Notes: generated by a model not told the origin, from the letters alone. DNA of 64,000 bases from DATKDU01 sp035649415 (GCA_035649415.1 DASRJP010000321.1:1-64000); one strand, 5' to 3'; positions 33,169 through 41,472 are shown, numbered from the stretch's first letter. Numbers and translations are program-made.

Positions 33169-33932
33169 GGCTGGGAACCTCCGTGCGCCAGGTGCAGGAG
33201 CCGTTCAGCTCTGGAGACATGTCCCGCGGGGGGCCGGGGAGGCTCGACGGCGGGGCCACCTTCCTGCCCGTAGCCAGGTTTGGCCACCACGTGAATGTGG
33301 AAGCGGGACTCTCCCGTGGCTTTCCCGGCGCCTGACGATTCCACTCCCTTGAGATGTGCCGCGGCAATCAGTGAGGATTTGCCGAGTTCATCCACGTAGG
33401 CGTGCAGCTCGGTCAGTACCGTGGCGGTCCCCGTGATCGACAGTACGACTTGTCGCCCGTCGCATTCATCTCGCAGTATGCCCAAATCCGCAATGGCGGG
33501 AGAAGGCGTCTGTTTCAGATTGCCCGCGGGGGACGAAGCGGGATGGATGACCACCCCCTGCGGCAAAATCTCAAAGGCGATCGTGACCTCCGAGAGTCGG
33601 ACCGAGTCCGGTAGCGGGCGAATGATCGCGGCCAAAAGCTGGGTGCGCGGCCAGGGGTGGGCCAGGTAGGCGTACAGGCTGGCGACTTCCTCTGCCCGCG
33701 CAATTTCCTGCCTTACAAGCTGCAACTCGGCCTCGCGCTTCAGCGCCTCGGCGTACTTGGGCTCGACCTGGATCAACTCGAGCTGAATGCCGCGGCGAAT
33801 CATCCATTGATAGAGCGAAGCGCTCAGGATGGCGGCGGCAAAAATGCCGGCGACGGTGCACCACCAGCTTCGGGCGCGGCGCTGCACCCGCTGTTGCTTG
33901 TAAATCTCCGGCAGGAAATCGATGTTCTTCAT
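33165..33932 (-). CDS. PilN-like inner-membrane assembly protein
   Basis: The protein has 255 residues. The N-terminus MKNIDFLPEIYKQQRVQR resembles the INLLP...YR motif by which PilN binds PilM. A membrane segment (about 24-43), a coiled coil and a periplasmic domain (about 105-225) follow. It starts three bases after the pilM-like stop and overlaps pilO. The C-terminal Pro/Gly tail is longer than in typical PilN (about 180-200 residues). Together with PilM and PilO it should form the alignment complex around the platform. Confidence 0.88.
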   Translation of the reverse strand: MKNIDFLPEIYKQQRVQRRARSWWCTVAGIFAAAILSASLYQWMIRRGIQLELIQVEPKYAEALKREAELQLVRQEIARAEEVASLYAYLAHPWPRTQLLAAIIRPLPDSVRLSEVTIAFEILPQGVVIHPASSPAGNLKQTPSPAIADLGILRDECDGRQVVLSITGTATVLTELHAYVDELGKSSLIAAAHLKGVESSGAGKATGESRFHIHVVAKPGYGQEGGPAVEPPRPPAGHVSRAERLLHLAHGGSQP

Positions 33933-33935
33933 GAG

Positions 33936-34994
33936 CTAATTCAGGTCGCGGAGGGCAAGTCCCACGGCCACGTCCCACGTTCCCTTGCGTCCCAGGTGGG
34001 AGCCAGTCGGGTACAGGCGGAAAGGATCGCTGACCTCACAGGGGAGAGTGAGCAGCTTGGTCAGGCTCTCGGCAAGTTGAGGGGAGGCTTCGCCGCCGCC
34101 GATCACGCAGCGGGCCAGCGGCTGGCCGCGGAAGGTGACGCTGTGATAGCGGACGCACATGGCCAGCTCCTGGGCCAACCGCTCGACGATCGGTCGCGTG
34201 GCTTCGGTGACGCTGCGGACCACATCGGGATCCTGGAGGTCGCTGCGGCGGTCGCCATGGCTGCGGCGCAGCGCGGCGGCTTCGGAGGGTTCCATGTTCA
34301 AATGCCTGGCGACGGCCGCGTCGAACTGCGTGCCGCCGATGTCGATGTACTTCACAAACAGCATTTCATCCCCCTGGGTGATGACGGCTGCCGTCCGGGC
34401 GAAACCGACGTGAACCACCAGGGCACGCTGCTTGAGATCGTCGCCCCGCCGGCACTGGGAGGCGTAGTTGCGGGCCAGTGCCGCCGGCTCGACGTCGACC
34501 GCAACGGGGCGCAGCTCGGCCAGCTCGATCATTTCCAGGGCCTGCGCCAGCACTGGTCGGTGGCAGGCAAAGACGATGATTTCACGCAGCAGCGTGTCCC
34601 CTTGCCGCACGTCCACCGACTCCACGTAACGGAGTTCGGTTTCTTCGACGGGGAACGGCACGCGCCCGGCAATTTCCTGGGCGACGGCGCGGTCCAGATC
34701 AGGTCCTCCGACCTTGGAGACGCGCACGTTTTGCAGCACGAGCTGTTTGTCGCTCAGGCAGAGCACGACGTCGCGGCCCACGAACGGCCGCTCGCGCAGA
34801 CCGCGTTTGAGCGTTTCCGCGGTGCGTTGCGTCTGCTCCTGGGTCGAAGTCTTGGCCGGGGCCGGCGGAATCTCCCAGCGGCCGGCGGCCAGCACGCGGG
34901 TGCGGTCGCTTGAAAATTGCACCATCTTGACGAAGCGCGTCCCCACATCGACGCCGATGGGAGCCGTTCCCTGCCGCTTGAACCAGGTCAGCAT
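33936..34994 (-). CDS. PilM-like actin-fold assembly protein
   Basis: Cytoplasmic protein of 352 residues. The actin-like phosphate-binding pattern is IGVDVGTRFVKMVQFS at the N-terminus. VVHVGFARTAAVITQGDEMLFVKYIDIGGTQFD and the ARCVIGGGEASPQLAE segment complete the FtsA/PilM fold. It binds the PilN tail and nucleotide. I choose the ATG at 34994, with AAGGGG about ten bases upstream; an in-frame GTG at 35003 is an alternative. It is followed three bases later by the pilN-like gene. Confidence 0.9.
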   Translation of the reverse strand: MLTWFKRQGTAPIGVDVGTRFVKMVQFSSDRTRVLAAGRWEIPPAPAKTSTQEQTQRTAETLKRGLRERPFVGRDVVLCLSDKQLVLQNVRVSKVGGPDLDRAVAQEIAGRVPFPVEETELRYVESVDVRQGDTLLREIIVFACHRPVLAQALEMIELAELRPVAVDVEPAALARNYASQCRRGDDLKQRALVVHVGFARTAAVITQGDEMLFVKYIDIGGTQFDAAVARHLNMEPSEAAALRRSHGDRRSDLQDPDVVRSVTEATRPIVERLAQELAMCVRYHSVTFRGQPLARCVIGGGEASPQLAESLTKLLTLPCEVSDPFRLYPTGSHLGRKGTWDVAVGLALRDLN

Positions 34995-35010
34995 GCGCGC
35001 CACCCCCTTG

Positions 35011-35703
35011 TCAGGAGCCCCCGAGGAGGTCTTCGATGATGTTTTCCAGCGGATCGAGCACGCCGTTGGGCTTGGCTTTCTGAGCCGGAGGCCTGGGTTC
35101 GGCCAGTCCGGTCGTGGGATTGATCACGATGGAGAGGTAGCGGCGATCTTCGCCGCGGCCTGCCGCCAGCCACAGCACCGTTTCATCGGTGCGGGAGGTG
35201 CTCCCCAGACGATTGAACTCGACGTCCGCCACTTCGACCGGCGTCGGCAGGTTGATAAGTGCCGCGATCAGTTGCACGTCCCCATCGAGGGAAGGGAAAT
35301 CCTTGAGTTGGGCGGTCAGGGTCTTGCCGCCGTCGCTGACCTGGTGGAAGGGAGAAGCCGGCAGCACGTCCAGGGAGGTGTTCGTGCCCGCGTGCTTCAG
35401 CGAGTACTCGTTGTTCGCGGTGCTGAACGTAACCCGATAGGTCGATGAGTTGCTGACCGCCAGGCTGCGGGCCAGCTCCAGGTCGCAGACGACCGACTCC
35501 GCTCCGGCGTCGAGCTTGTCGTGTACGCCGGATCCAAGGTAGGGCATGGTAAGCGCGGCCATGACCGCCACGATCAGCACGACGACGATCAGCTCGACGA
35601 AAGAGAGGCCGGCGCGCGAGCGAGCGCAGAGAGCAGAATGCCGAGTGCATTCTGCACCCTGCACTCTGCATTTTGTTTCAGCGTTTGGCCGCTTGGTTCC
35701 CAT
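35011..35703 (-). CDS. GspH/FimT-like minor pseudopilin with repeat-derived leader
   Basis: The protein has 230 residues. A prepilin signal ends at Gly32, followed by LSFVELIVVVLIVAVMAAL with the conserved Glu5 of mature pilins. The rest resembles minor pseudopilin GspH (ARSLAVSNSSTYRVTFS). The leader before the cleavage site is about 32 residues, longer than the usual 6-10. Most of it (about residues 10-28, rich in Cys and Arg) is encoded by a dispersed-type repeat at 35627-35676. An alternative GTG start at about 35664 would still lie within this repeat. The gene follows a small coiled-coil gene and precedes pilM. Confidence 0.8.
   Translation of the reverse strand: MGTKRPNAETKCRVQGAECTRHSALCARSRAGLSFVELIVVVLIVAVMAALTMPYLGSGVHDKLDAGAESVVCDLELARSLAVSNSSTYRVTFSTANNEYSLKHAGTNTSLDVLPASPFHQVSDGGKTLTAQLKDFPSLDGDVQLIAALINLPTPVEVADVEFNRLGSTSRTDETVLWLAAGRGEDRRYLSIVINPTTGLAEPRPPAQKAKPNGVLDPLENIIEDLLGGS
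35627..35676. repeat. Repeat encoding the leader of the GspH-like pseudopilin
   Basis: Tandem CAGAATG/TGCATTCTGCA/CTGCACTCTGCA units in both orientations, the same style as the other dispersed repeats. It overlaps the 5' end of the pseudopilin gene and lies just past the stop of the small gene upstream. Confidence 0.7.
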
Positions 35704-35926
35704 GGTTCTTCTGCAGCACTTCCTTCAGGAGCGCATTCTGCTCCTTGAGCAGGTCGCGAATCGACCGCAATTCCCGCAGCATTTCTTCCCGCTGCACGGT
35801 GGCGTCCACAAACGGGGATTGCCCCGCGGGCGGGGCCGCCCCCAGCGTGCTGTAAAACAGTAGCATGCCCAGCGCAACAGCCGCGCAAGCGGCCAGAGGC
35901 GCAGCACCGTGAGAGCGCAGCAACAT
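35678..35926 (-). CDS. Small membrane/coiled-coil protein in the pseudopilin cluster
   Basis: The protein has 82 residues. A hydrophobic N-terminal segment (about 10-31, ACAAVALGMLLFYSTLG) is a signal or anchor. A short coiled coil (EEMLRELRSIRDLLKEQNALLKEVLQ, with Leu at heptad positions) and a basic tail follow. It overlaps the annotated pseudopilin start by 26 bases and follows the GspK-like gene in the same direction. I do not recognise the family. The position suggests an accessory subunit or an assembly helper. Confidence 0.6.
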   Translation of the reverse strand: MLLRSHGAAPLAACAAVALGMLLFYSTLGAAPPAGQSPFVDATVQREEMLRELRSIRDLLKEQNALLKEVLQKNHGNQAAKR

Positions 35927-36001
35927 GGCGGATTCTCCAAGTCCAAATGAGAGGGTTGTGACGATTGAGCGGTCCGAAGGCCGGCGGCTGCTCCGCCGCG
36001 T

Positions 36002-37612
36002 CTACTGCGACGATTCGCCCCAGGAAACCAGGTTCCAACGCAGGCCGGCGTCGCCGTCCGCTTTCACATAGATCGGCTGGCTCCAGTTCGGCCAGTGATA
36101 TGTCACGTTGGTCGGAGGCGCGAAATTCAGCTTCGGCGCCGCGACAAGAAGATAGGGGCTGCGCTCCATCCAGCGGGGGTAATACTGCTCGCTGAGACCC
36201 AAGGGGAACAGCAGCGGATTGTACTGAGCGAGAAAATCGTTCAGCGACTGCTGCCATTGCACCTCGCTCACCGCGTTCCACTCGGTGCGGGCATTGATCC
36301 CAAAGCCGTCGGCAAACACGCGGCCCGTGAGCGTGAGCATCGTTCCCTTCGTCCCGGCGCTCACGACAAACTGGTTCCACGCGATCACCAGGCCGTTGAT
36401 GGTGCTAATTGACGAGCTGGCGGCAACCACGTCGTTCTTCACAATCGCCAGCGGCAATTGGGAGCTAGCACTGCTCCCTTCCAGGTTGGGAAGGTTCATT
36501 CCGGACAATTGCACGCCCGTTCCGCTCAAAGTGATGACGGCCGTGGAATTTTCGCACAGGAGAGTGCCCGTCAATTTGCTCCCCATCATGAAGTTCCAGT
36601 TTCCGTCCGTGCGAAAGACCCCCAGCGGATTGGTCAGCGGATCGGGAGCCAGGATCTGGTTCTTGGCGGGAGTAATGAGCACGTCCTGCAGCCGCGGAAT
36701 GGCGTACACCTTGCCGCCGGAAAAGAGCTGGTACGTCGTCACGCCCGATGGAAAGGTCAGTGGCACGCTCGAGTTGCCGCTGATCCCGACCACGTTGACG
36801 CCCAGCCAGTCGGTCAATTCGCTATTCACACCGCCGGATTGTCGCGTGTTATCGAGCGCGACCGTGCCCGTGAAGGGGCGATAATCGGTGCCGGCCTGCG
36901 CGAACAGTTTCAAGTCCTTGAGGTAGCGCTCGCGGGAGCCTTGGTACTTCGGATACGCCTGGCACAGTCGCAGTCTACCCTCGAAGCAGGCGTTTCCTCG
37001 AATCTGGCAGGGAAGCTCGATCGGCAGATCGCGCGGCGTACTCGAGGCGTTCCATTGGTACACCGTGTAAGTGTTGAGCTGCGACCAGCGGCTGGGAGTC
37101 GTGGCAGCATTCAACTGCCGCCGCGTAAGCTGTGCCACCGTTTGGACGCGATAGGTTACCTGGGCGTTGGGCTGCGCCGGATCGACCGCCGTACCGACCG
37201 AGGAGAGCGTGACGCGGTAGGGATACTCACCATAGCTGGGGTGCGAGCTGGTCAGCGACGGATCGCCAGTGGCAAAACCGACGTCGTAGACAACGCCGCT
37301 TCCCAAACTGCCGTGCAACGTGGTATCGACGCCCGCCCAGGTGCCGTCGTGCATCTTGCGCAGCGCGACCGAAATGCCGGTCACCGCGGCCAGCCGGGCC
37401 TTGTCGAGCCCGCTGATGTTCGTTTGCGACTGCTCGACCTGGTATTCCATGCGGAGCATGGCGTACGACAGCGTGAGCGTCAGGGCCAAGAGTCCCAAGA
37501 CCAAGACCACCGCCATGCCGCGACGGGCGCATTTCGGATTTCGGATTTCGGATTTTGGATTGTCGACTGCGGATAATCCGCAATCCTCAATCTGCAATCT
37601 GCAATCGTTCAT
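36002..37612 (-). CDS. GspK/PilX-like minor pseudopilin with repeat-derived leader
   Basis: The protein has 536 residues. A prepilin-type junction (CARRG, then MAVVLVLGLLALTLTLSYAML) is followed by a large soluble domain, as in GspK and PilX proteins. The leader is about 32 residues and almost entirely encoded by dispersed repeat DNA (37528-37612); even the ATG lies in it, and no closer ATG, GTG or TTG is available. The length exceeds E. coli GspK (about 330), the extra being in the globular part. It is flanked by the GspJ-like gene upstream and a small gene downstream. Confidence 0.82.
   Translation of the reverse strand: MNDCRLQIEDCGLSAVDNPKSEIRNPKCARRGMAVVLVLGLLALTLTLSYAMLRMEYQVEQSQTNISGLDKARLAAVTGISVALRKMHDGTWAGVDTTLHGSLGSGVVYDVGFATGDPSLTSSHPSYGEYPYRVTLSSVGTAVDPAQPNAQVTYRVQTVAQLTRRQLNAATTPSRWSQLNTYTVYQWNASSTPRDLPIELPCQIRGNACFEGRLRLCQAYPKYQGSRERYLKDLKLFAQAGTDYRPFTGTVALDNTRQSGGVNSELTDWLGVNVVGISGNSSVPLTFPSGVTTYQLFSGGKVYAIPRLQDVLITPAKNQILAPDPLTNPLGVFRTDGNWNFMMGSKLTGTLLCENSTAVITLSGTGVQLSGMNLPNLEGSSASSQLPLAIVKNDVVAASSSISTINGLVIAWNQFVVSAGTKGTMLTLTGRVFADGFGINARTEWNAVSEVQWQQSLNDFLAQYNPLLFPLGLSEQYYPRWMERSPYLLVAAPKLNFAPPTNVTYHWPNWSQPIYVKADGDAGLRWNLVSWGESSQ
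37528..37612. repeat. Dispersed repeat family D, copy at the GspK-like start
   Basis: Tandem GGATTTC units (ATTTCGGATTTCGGATTTTG) are followed by GCAATCC/CTGCAATC units. Similar runs occur at 1085-1130 (complement) and 42305-42497. It provides the start codon and leader of the GspK-like gene. Confidence 0.75.
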
Positions 37613-37633
37613 GGCCGTTCTCCGTCGCGGGAT

Positions 37634-38479
37634 CTATTTTCGCAAGGTGTAGGTCAAGTTGGCGGAGCCCAAAAACGGAATGGGATCGGGCCGGGACTGG
37701 TCGCCGCTGACGATTTGCAGCTCCACCTGGAGGCTCACCGTCCGCAGACCCGTTTGCGTGCTGTACATGTCCAGTGGCCAGTTAATGTTCTGCCAGGCGA
37801 TCTGGCCGCCGCGATACTGGCTCCACTGGCTCTCTGAAGGGGCCATGAATCGCTTGAAGCGGATCATGCCGAGGGGGGTTGAGGTCAAGCCTCCCAAGAG
37901 CGGCAGCGTGTCTACGCTTCCCGTACGCAGCCGGTCGGTGAGCTGGTTCTTGATCGTTTGCGCGCTCGAGTGGAACGAGTCAATCAGCCCCCGCCACAAG
38001 AGTTCATTGGATGGACCGGGCACGACGCTGGTGTTGGTCGGCCAGGTCATTTCCAGCAGCTTGTTGGGCGCGCCAGGATCGCAGGAAAAGACGACTAGTT
38101 CATTGACCCGCGGCAATCCGGCCGGATCAACGGCCGCTCCGGTGGGACGCCACACCGCCAGGCTGTCGGGGAATGTCTCGCCAGCGGCCGAATAGTTGAT
38201 AATCAGGCAGCCTGGAAACGACTCGCTGGCTGTCGCCTCGACGACAGCCTTTTCGATGCGATCGATCGATACCCGGGCATGCTGCGCCGCGGTGGCCTGA
38301 CTTTTGCAGACCTCGTAGGACGAGTAGACGGCAAAGGCCAGCGTCGCGCAGGCGCCGCCGATGAGCACTAGCACCGTGCCCGCCACCAGCAGCTCGGCCA
38401 GCGTCAGGCCGCGCCGAGGGCGGCGGCGCGCAGCGCGCGACCGGCATTTGGCACTAAGGTGGCGGCGGAATGTAGGCAT
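37634..38479 (-). CDS. GspJ/PilW-like minor pseudopilin
   Basis: The protein has 281 residues. A 24-residue basic leader ending in RRPRRG is followed by LTLAELLVAGTVLVLIGGACATLAFAVY with Glu5 conserved. The globular part contains many Ser/Thr and a VVFSCDPGAPNKLLEM segment. Its start overlaps the GspI-like gene by 26 bases. The order I-J-K on one strand is typical of the pseudopilus tip complex. Confidence 0.83.
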   Translation of the reverse strand: MPTFRRHLSAKCRSRAARRRPRRGLTLAELLVAGTVLVLIGGACATLAFAVYSSYEVCKSQATAAQHARVSIDRIEKAVVEATASESFPGCLIINYSAAGETFPDSLAVWRPTGAAVDPAGLPRVNELVVFSCDPGAPNKLLEMTWPTNTSVVPGPSNELLWRGLIDSFHSSAQTIKNQLTDRLRTGSVDTLPLLGGLTSTPLGMIRFKRFMAPSESQWSQYRGGQIAWQNINWPLDMYSTQTGLRTVSLQVELQIVSGDQSRPDPIPFLGSANLTYTLRK

Positions 38480-39035
38480 ACACTCGTCTCCTGACGGCCA
38501 ATTCCCGCTCAGTGCCGTCGGCGGCCACGTAATCCACGGCCACTTCGACGGCCCGGTAGTAGCTCGTCTGACCGTCGGCCAGCGGCTGCGAAGGATCGGC
38601 CGGATCCACGTAATACACCTTCACCCGTTGGCGGAAGTTGTCGAAGAAACCGTCCGGCACGCGAAAGCCGGGATGGCGCAGGCCACCGGCGTCGTCACCG
38701 GTTCCCATTTCCTGACCAAACGCGTCTTTCGCCGGCAAGAGCGAAAGCTGGTGGTAATCGTCGGTGTCGTCGAACAGCGACCGGCCGGCACTTGTTTCGT
38801 TGGCTTCGGTTCCCAGACTCGAGTCCGTCGGCGATTCGCCCACCTCCATGTAGCGCTTGGTGACGATCTCGTCGAGCAACTGGTCCGCCAGCCCTTCGGC
38901 AATCGTCCGCCGCACCAATTCATCCGTAGTTCGCAGCGAGCTTTGGGCCGCCAGCAGCAGCACGGAGCCGGCCAGGGCCATGATGCCCAAAGCAACGACG
39001 GCCTCGATGAGGGTGAAGGCGGGACGAGCTTTCAT
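38454..39035 (-). CDS. GspI/PilV-like minor pseudopilin
   Basis: The protein has 193 residues. A short leader MKARPA is followed by FTLIEAVVALGIMALAGSVLLLA, a classical prepilin segment with Glu5; the residue before the cut is Ala rather than the usual Gly. The soluble domain has many acidic residues and ends in YIPPPP. It is the first gene of the minus-strand secretion locus. A 10-base inverted repeat lies 30-70 bases upstream. Confidence 0.87.
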   Translation of the reverse strand: MKARPAFTLIEAVVALGIMALAGSVLLLAAQSSLRTTDELVRRTIAEGLADQLLDEIVTKRYMEVGESPTDSSLGTEANETSAGRSLFDDTDDYHQLSLLPAKDAFGQEMGTGDDAGGLRHPGFRVPDGFFDNFRQRVKVYYVDPADPSQPLADGQTSYYRAVEVAVDYVAADGTERELAVRRRVYAYIPPPP

Positions 39036-39064
39036 GGCCGCTGCCCGATGGGGAAAAGAAAGAA

Positions 39065-39105
39065 CACGGCGGGGTCCCCTCTAGCTCCCAGCTATCCCCG
39101 CCGTG
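39065..39105. promoter_or_regulatory. Inverted repeat upstream of the pseudopilin operon
   Basis: CACGGCGGGG (39065-39074) and CCCCGCCGTG (39096-39105) are perfect 10-base arms separated by 21 bases, 30 bases before the first gene of the locus. It could be an operator, a leader-RNA hairpin, or another repeat copy. Confidence 0.4.
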
Positions 39106-39249
39106 CTCAAAACCAACGCCCCTCCCCGAGGCGCGGTTGCGTCTGAAACCTACGGCGCGGGGGGGCGATGTCAAATCAGGGGGAATGTGCGGCCGCAGAG
39201 GCGGCAGAACCGGCACAAACGGAAAAGTAGAAGCGGAATGAATTCCGTT

Positions 39250-40185
39250 CTACAGTGACCAGTCCAGCCCCACGTCCAGGCTGGGCGCGGAGTGCGTCAG
39301 TGCGCCGGCGCTGACCCGCTCGATGCCGGTTTCGGCAATGGCGCGGATCGTTTGCAGATTGACGCCGCCGGAGGCTTCCAGCTCGACGGCTGGCGCCAGA
39401 TCGTCGCGAATGGCCACCGCCTGGCGCAAGAGGTCCGGCGTCATGTTGTCCAGGAGGACGATGTCGGGACGGGCCGGGAGCACCTCACGGAGCTGATCGA
39501 GCGAATCGACCTCGACTTCGATGATCATCGGTTCCGCATCGGCGTCCGCGGCCAGCACGGTTTGCATGAACTGCCGCGACTTTTCCACTGCCTCGGCCGG
39601 CGTGTAGTGCGCGCCGCCGCCGGACTGCCGGCCGAGCGCCAAGTGGTTGTCCTTGATGAGCACCGCGTCGAACAAGCCCGTGCGGTGGTTGTGGCCGCCG
39701 CCGCAGCGGACGGCATACTTTTCCAGCCGCCGCCAGCCAGGCGTCGTCTTGCGAGTGTCGTAAATCCGGGCCTTCGTCCCCGCGACGGCATCGACGTACT
39801 GCCGCGTGAGCGTGGCGATGCCGCTGAGGCGTCCGAGGAAATTCAGCAGCGTCCGCTCGCAGGTGAGCAGGTCGCGGGCGGAGCCGGACAGCCTGGCCAC
39901 GACGGCGCCGGCGCCGACTGCCGCGCCGTCGCTCGATAGCTCGTGCCACGAGACGTCGGCATTCATTTCCTCCAGCACGAGTGCTGCCGCCGGCAGCCCG
40001 CAGACGACTCCCGCTTTGCGGACCACGACGTCTGCACTGCCGCGCGCTCCCTCGGGGGTCAGGGAAACGGTCGTCCAGTCGTACGTGCGGTCGAGGTCTT
40101 CGGCCACGGCCAGGCGCACCAGCCGACGGCAGTCCTCGGCCAGTTGGGCGTTCCACTGGAGCTGCGTGAAGTCTTTGGCGGTCAT
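39250..40185 (-). CDS. nadC: Nicotinate-nucleotide pyrophosphorylase (carboxylating)
   Basis: Cytoplasmic enzyme of 311 residues converting quinolinate and phosphoribosyl pyrophosphate to nicotinate mononucleotide in NAD synthesis. Visible motifs are the N-terminal AVAEDLDRTYDWTT, LTCERTLLNFLGRLSGIAT, DTRKTTPGWRRLEKYAVRCGGGHNHRTGLFD, VLIKDNHLA, IIEVEVDSLDQ and LEASGGVNLQTIRAIAETG. Length is slightly above the usual 280-300. The start at 40185 was chosen because it matches the family's N-terminus; longer frames run into the divergent DAHP synthase gene. nadA and nadB are not in the window. Confidence 0.95.
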   Translation of the reverse strand: MTAKDFTQLQWNAQLAEDCRRLVRLAVAEDLDRTYDWTTVSLTPEGARGSADVVVRKAGVVCGLPAAALVLEEMNADVSWHELSSDGAAVGAGAVVARLSGSARDLLTCERTLLNFLGRLSGIATLTRQYVDAVAGTKARIYDTRKTTPGWRRLEKYAVRCGGGHNHRTGLFDAVLIKDNHLALGRQSGGGAHYTPAEAVEKSRQFMQTVLAADADAEPMIIEVEVDSLDQLREVLPARPDIVLLDNMTPDLLRQAVAIRDDLAPAVELEASGGVNLQTIRAIAETGIERVSAGALTHSAPSLDVGLDWSL

Positions 40186-40326
40186 AGCTTCAGGACGGGA
40201 CGCAGTTGTCGGCTTTCGCGGAGCGAAAGCAGACTTTGACGCCCTCGACGGGTCGCGGCGGCACGTGTTATTATCGTGAATTCCCTTCGCTGTGACAGGA
40301 CCGCGCGCCAGCCCGGTTAGCTTGTT

Positions 40327-41358
40327 GTGATCATCATCCTTCGTTCCGACGTCTCGGAAGACCAGCTCCAGCACGTCCTGGAACGCGTGGAATCGCTCGG
40401 CTTTCGCACGCACTTAAGTCGCGGCACCTACCGCACGATCATCGGCCTGATCGGCGACGAAACGAAGATCAGCCCCGAGCCGCTCAAGGCGATTCCGGGC
40501 GTCGCGGACGTGGTGCCGGTGCTACCCCCCTATAAGCTGGCCAGCCGCGAAGCCCATCCGCAGCCGAGCATCGTGAACGTGAGTGGAGTCAAGATCGGCG
40601 GCGGCCATCTGGCAATGATTGCCGGGCCGTGCTCGGTGGAAGAGCCGGAGCGGATGAACACGATTGCGGCCGCCATCAAAGAGGCCGGGGCCAACATCCT
40701 GCGCGGCGGCGCGTACAAGCCGCGCACGAGCCCTTACGCGTTCCAGGGTCTGGGCGAAGAAGGATTGAAAATCCTCCGCGACACCGGGGATCGATACGGA
40801 CTGCCGGTTGTTACCGAGGTCACCGATCCCCGCTGCGTCGATGTGGTTGATCAATATGCCGACATGATCCAGGTCGGCGCGCGGAACATGCAGAACTTCG
40901 TCCTGCTCACGGAAGTGGGACGCACGAGCAAGCCTGTGCTGCTGAAGCGCGGCATGAGCGCCACCGTGCAGGACCTGCTGATGAGTGCCGAGTACATTCT
41001 CTCGCAAGGCAATTCGCAGGTCGTGCTGTGCGAGCGCGGCGTGAAGGGTTTCGACACGGTGACGCGCAATCTGTACGACGTGGCGTCGGTGGCGGTGGTC
41101 AAGGGTTTGTCGCATTTGCCGATCATCGTCGATCCCAGTCATGCCACCGGGCGGCCAGACCTGATCCCGCCGTGCGCCTTGGCCGGCGTTGCCGTCGGCG
41201 CGGACGGCGTGCATATCGAGGTGCACGATTGCCCGGAGAAGGCCAAGTCGGACGGCCCGCAGGCGCTGTTGCCGCGGCAATACGCCGAGTTGGCGGAGCA
41301 GATCCGAAAGCTGGCGGCAATGTTTGGCAAAACGATTTCGCGGGCTGGGCAAGAGTGA
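40327..41358 (+). CDS. aroF: 3-deoxy-7-phosphoheptulonate synthase (type I-beta DAHP synthase)
   Basis: First enzyme of the shikimate pathway (phosphoenolpyruvate plus erythrose 4-phosphate), 343 residues. An N-terminal ferredoxin-like domain (about 1-70, MIIILRSDVSEDQLQHVLERVESLG) is typical of the I-beta class and mediates feedback control. The barrel contains IAGPCSVEEPERM, LRGGAYKPRTSPYAFQGLGEEGL, ARNMQNFVLL, LLKRGMSATVQDLL, LCERGVKGFDT and DPSHATGRPDL. The start is GTG. It is divergent from nadC and followed by a dispersed repeat and tpiA. The gene symbol is a family-level choice. Confidence 0.94.
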   Translation: MIIILRSDVSEDQLQHVLERVESLGFRTHLSRGTYRTIIGLIGDETKISPEPLKAIPGVADVVPVLPPYKLASREAHPQPSIVNVSGVKIGGGHLAMIAGPCSVEEPERMNTIAAAIKEAGANILRGGAYKPRTSPYAFQGLGEEGLKILRDTGDRYGLPVVTEVTDPRCVDVVDQYADMIQVGARNMQNFVLLTEVGRTSKPVLLKRGMSATVQDLLMSAEYILSQGNSQVVLCERGVKGFDTVTRNLYDVASVAVVKGLSHLPIIVDPSHATGRPDLIPPCALAGVAVGADGVHIEVHDCPEKAKSDGPQALLPRQYAELAEQIRKLAAMFGKTISRAGQE

Positions 41359-41375
41359 GTGGTGTCCGAACAAGG

Positions 41376-41472
41376 CAAAATGACCAATGCAAGATGCAAA
41401 AGTCAAAATGGTGTGTTGACGCGAGCCTGCTGACTTTTGCATTTTTCATTTTGCAATGATCATTTTGCATTT
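41376..41472. repeat. Dispersed AT-rich repeat family C, copy 2
   Basis: Same layout as 13859-13958: left arm AAAATGACCAATGC...AAAAGTCAAAA, a central GAGCCTGCTGA and right arm of TTTTGCATTTTTCATTTTG plus CAATGATCATTTTGCATT. It lies between the DAHP synthase and tpiA, about 45 bases before the tpiA start. Confidence 0.85.
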
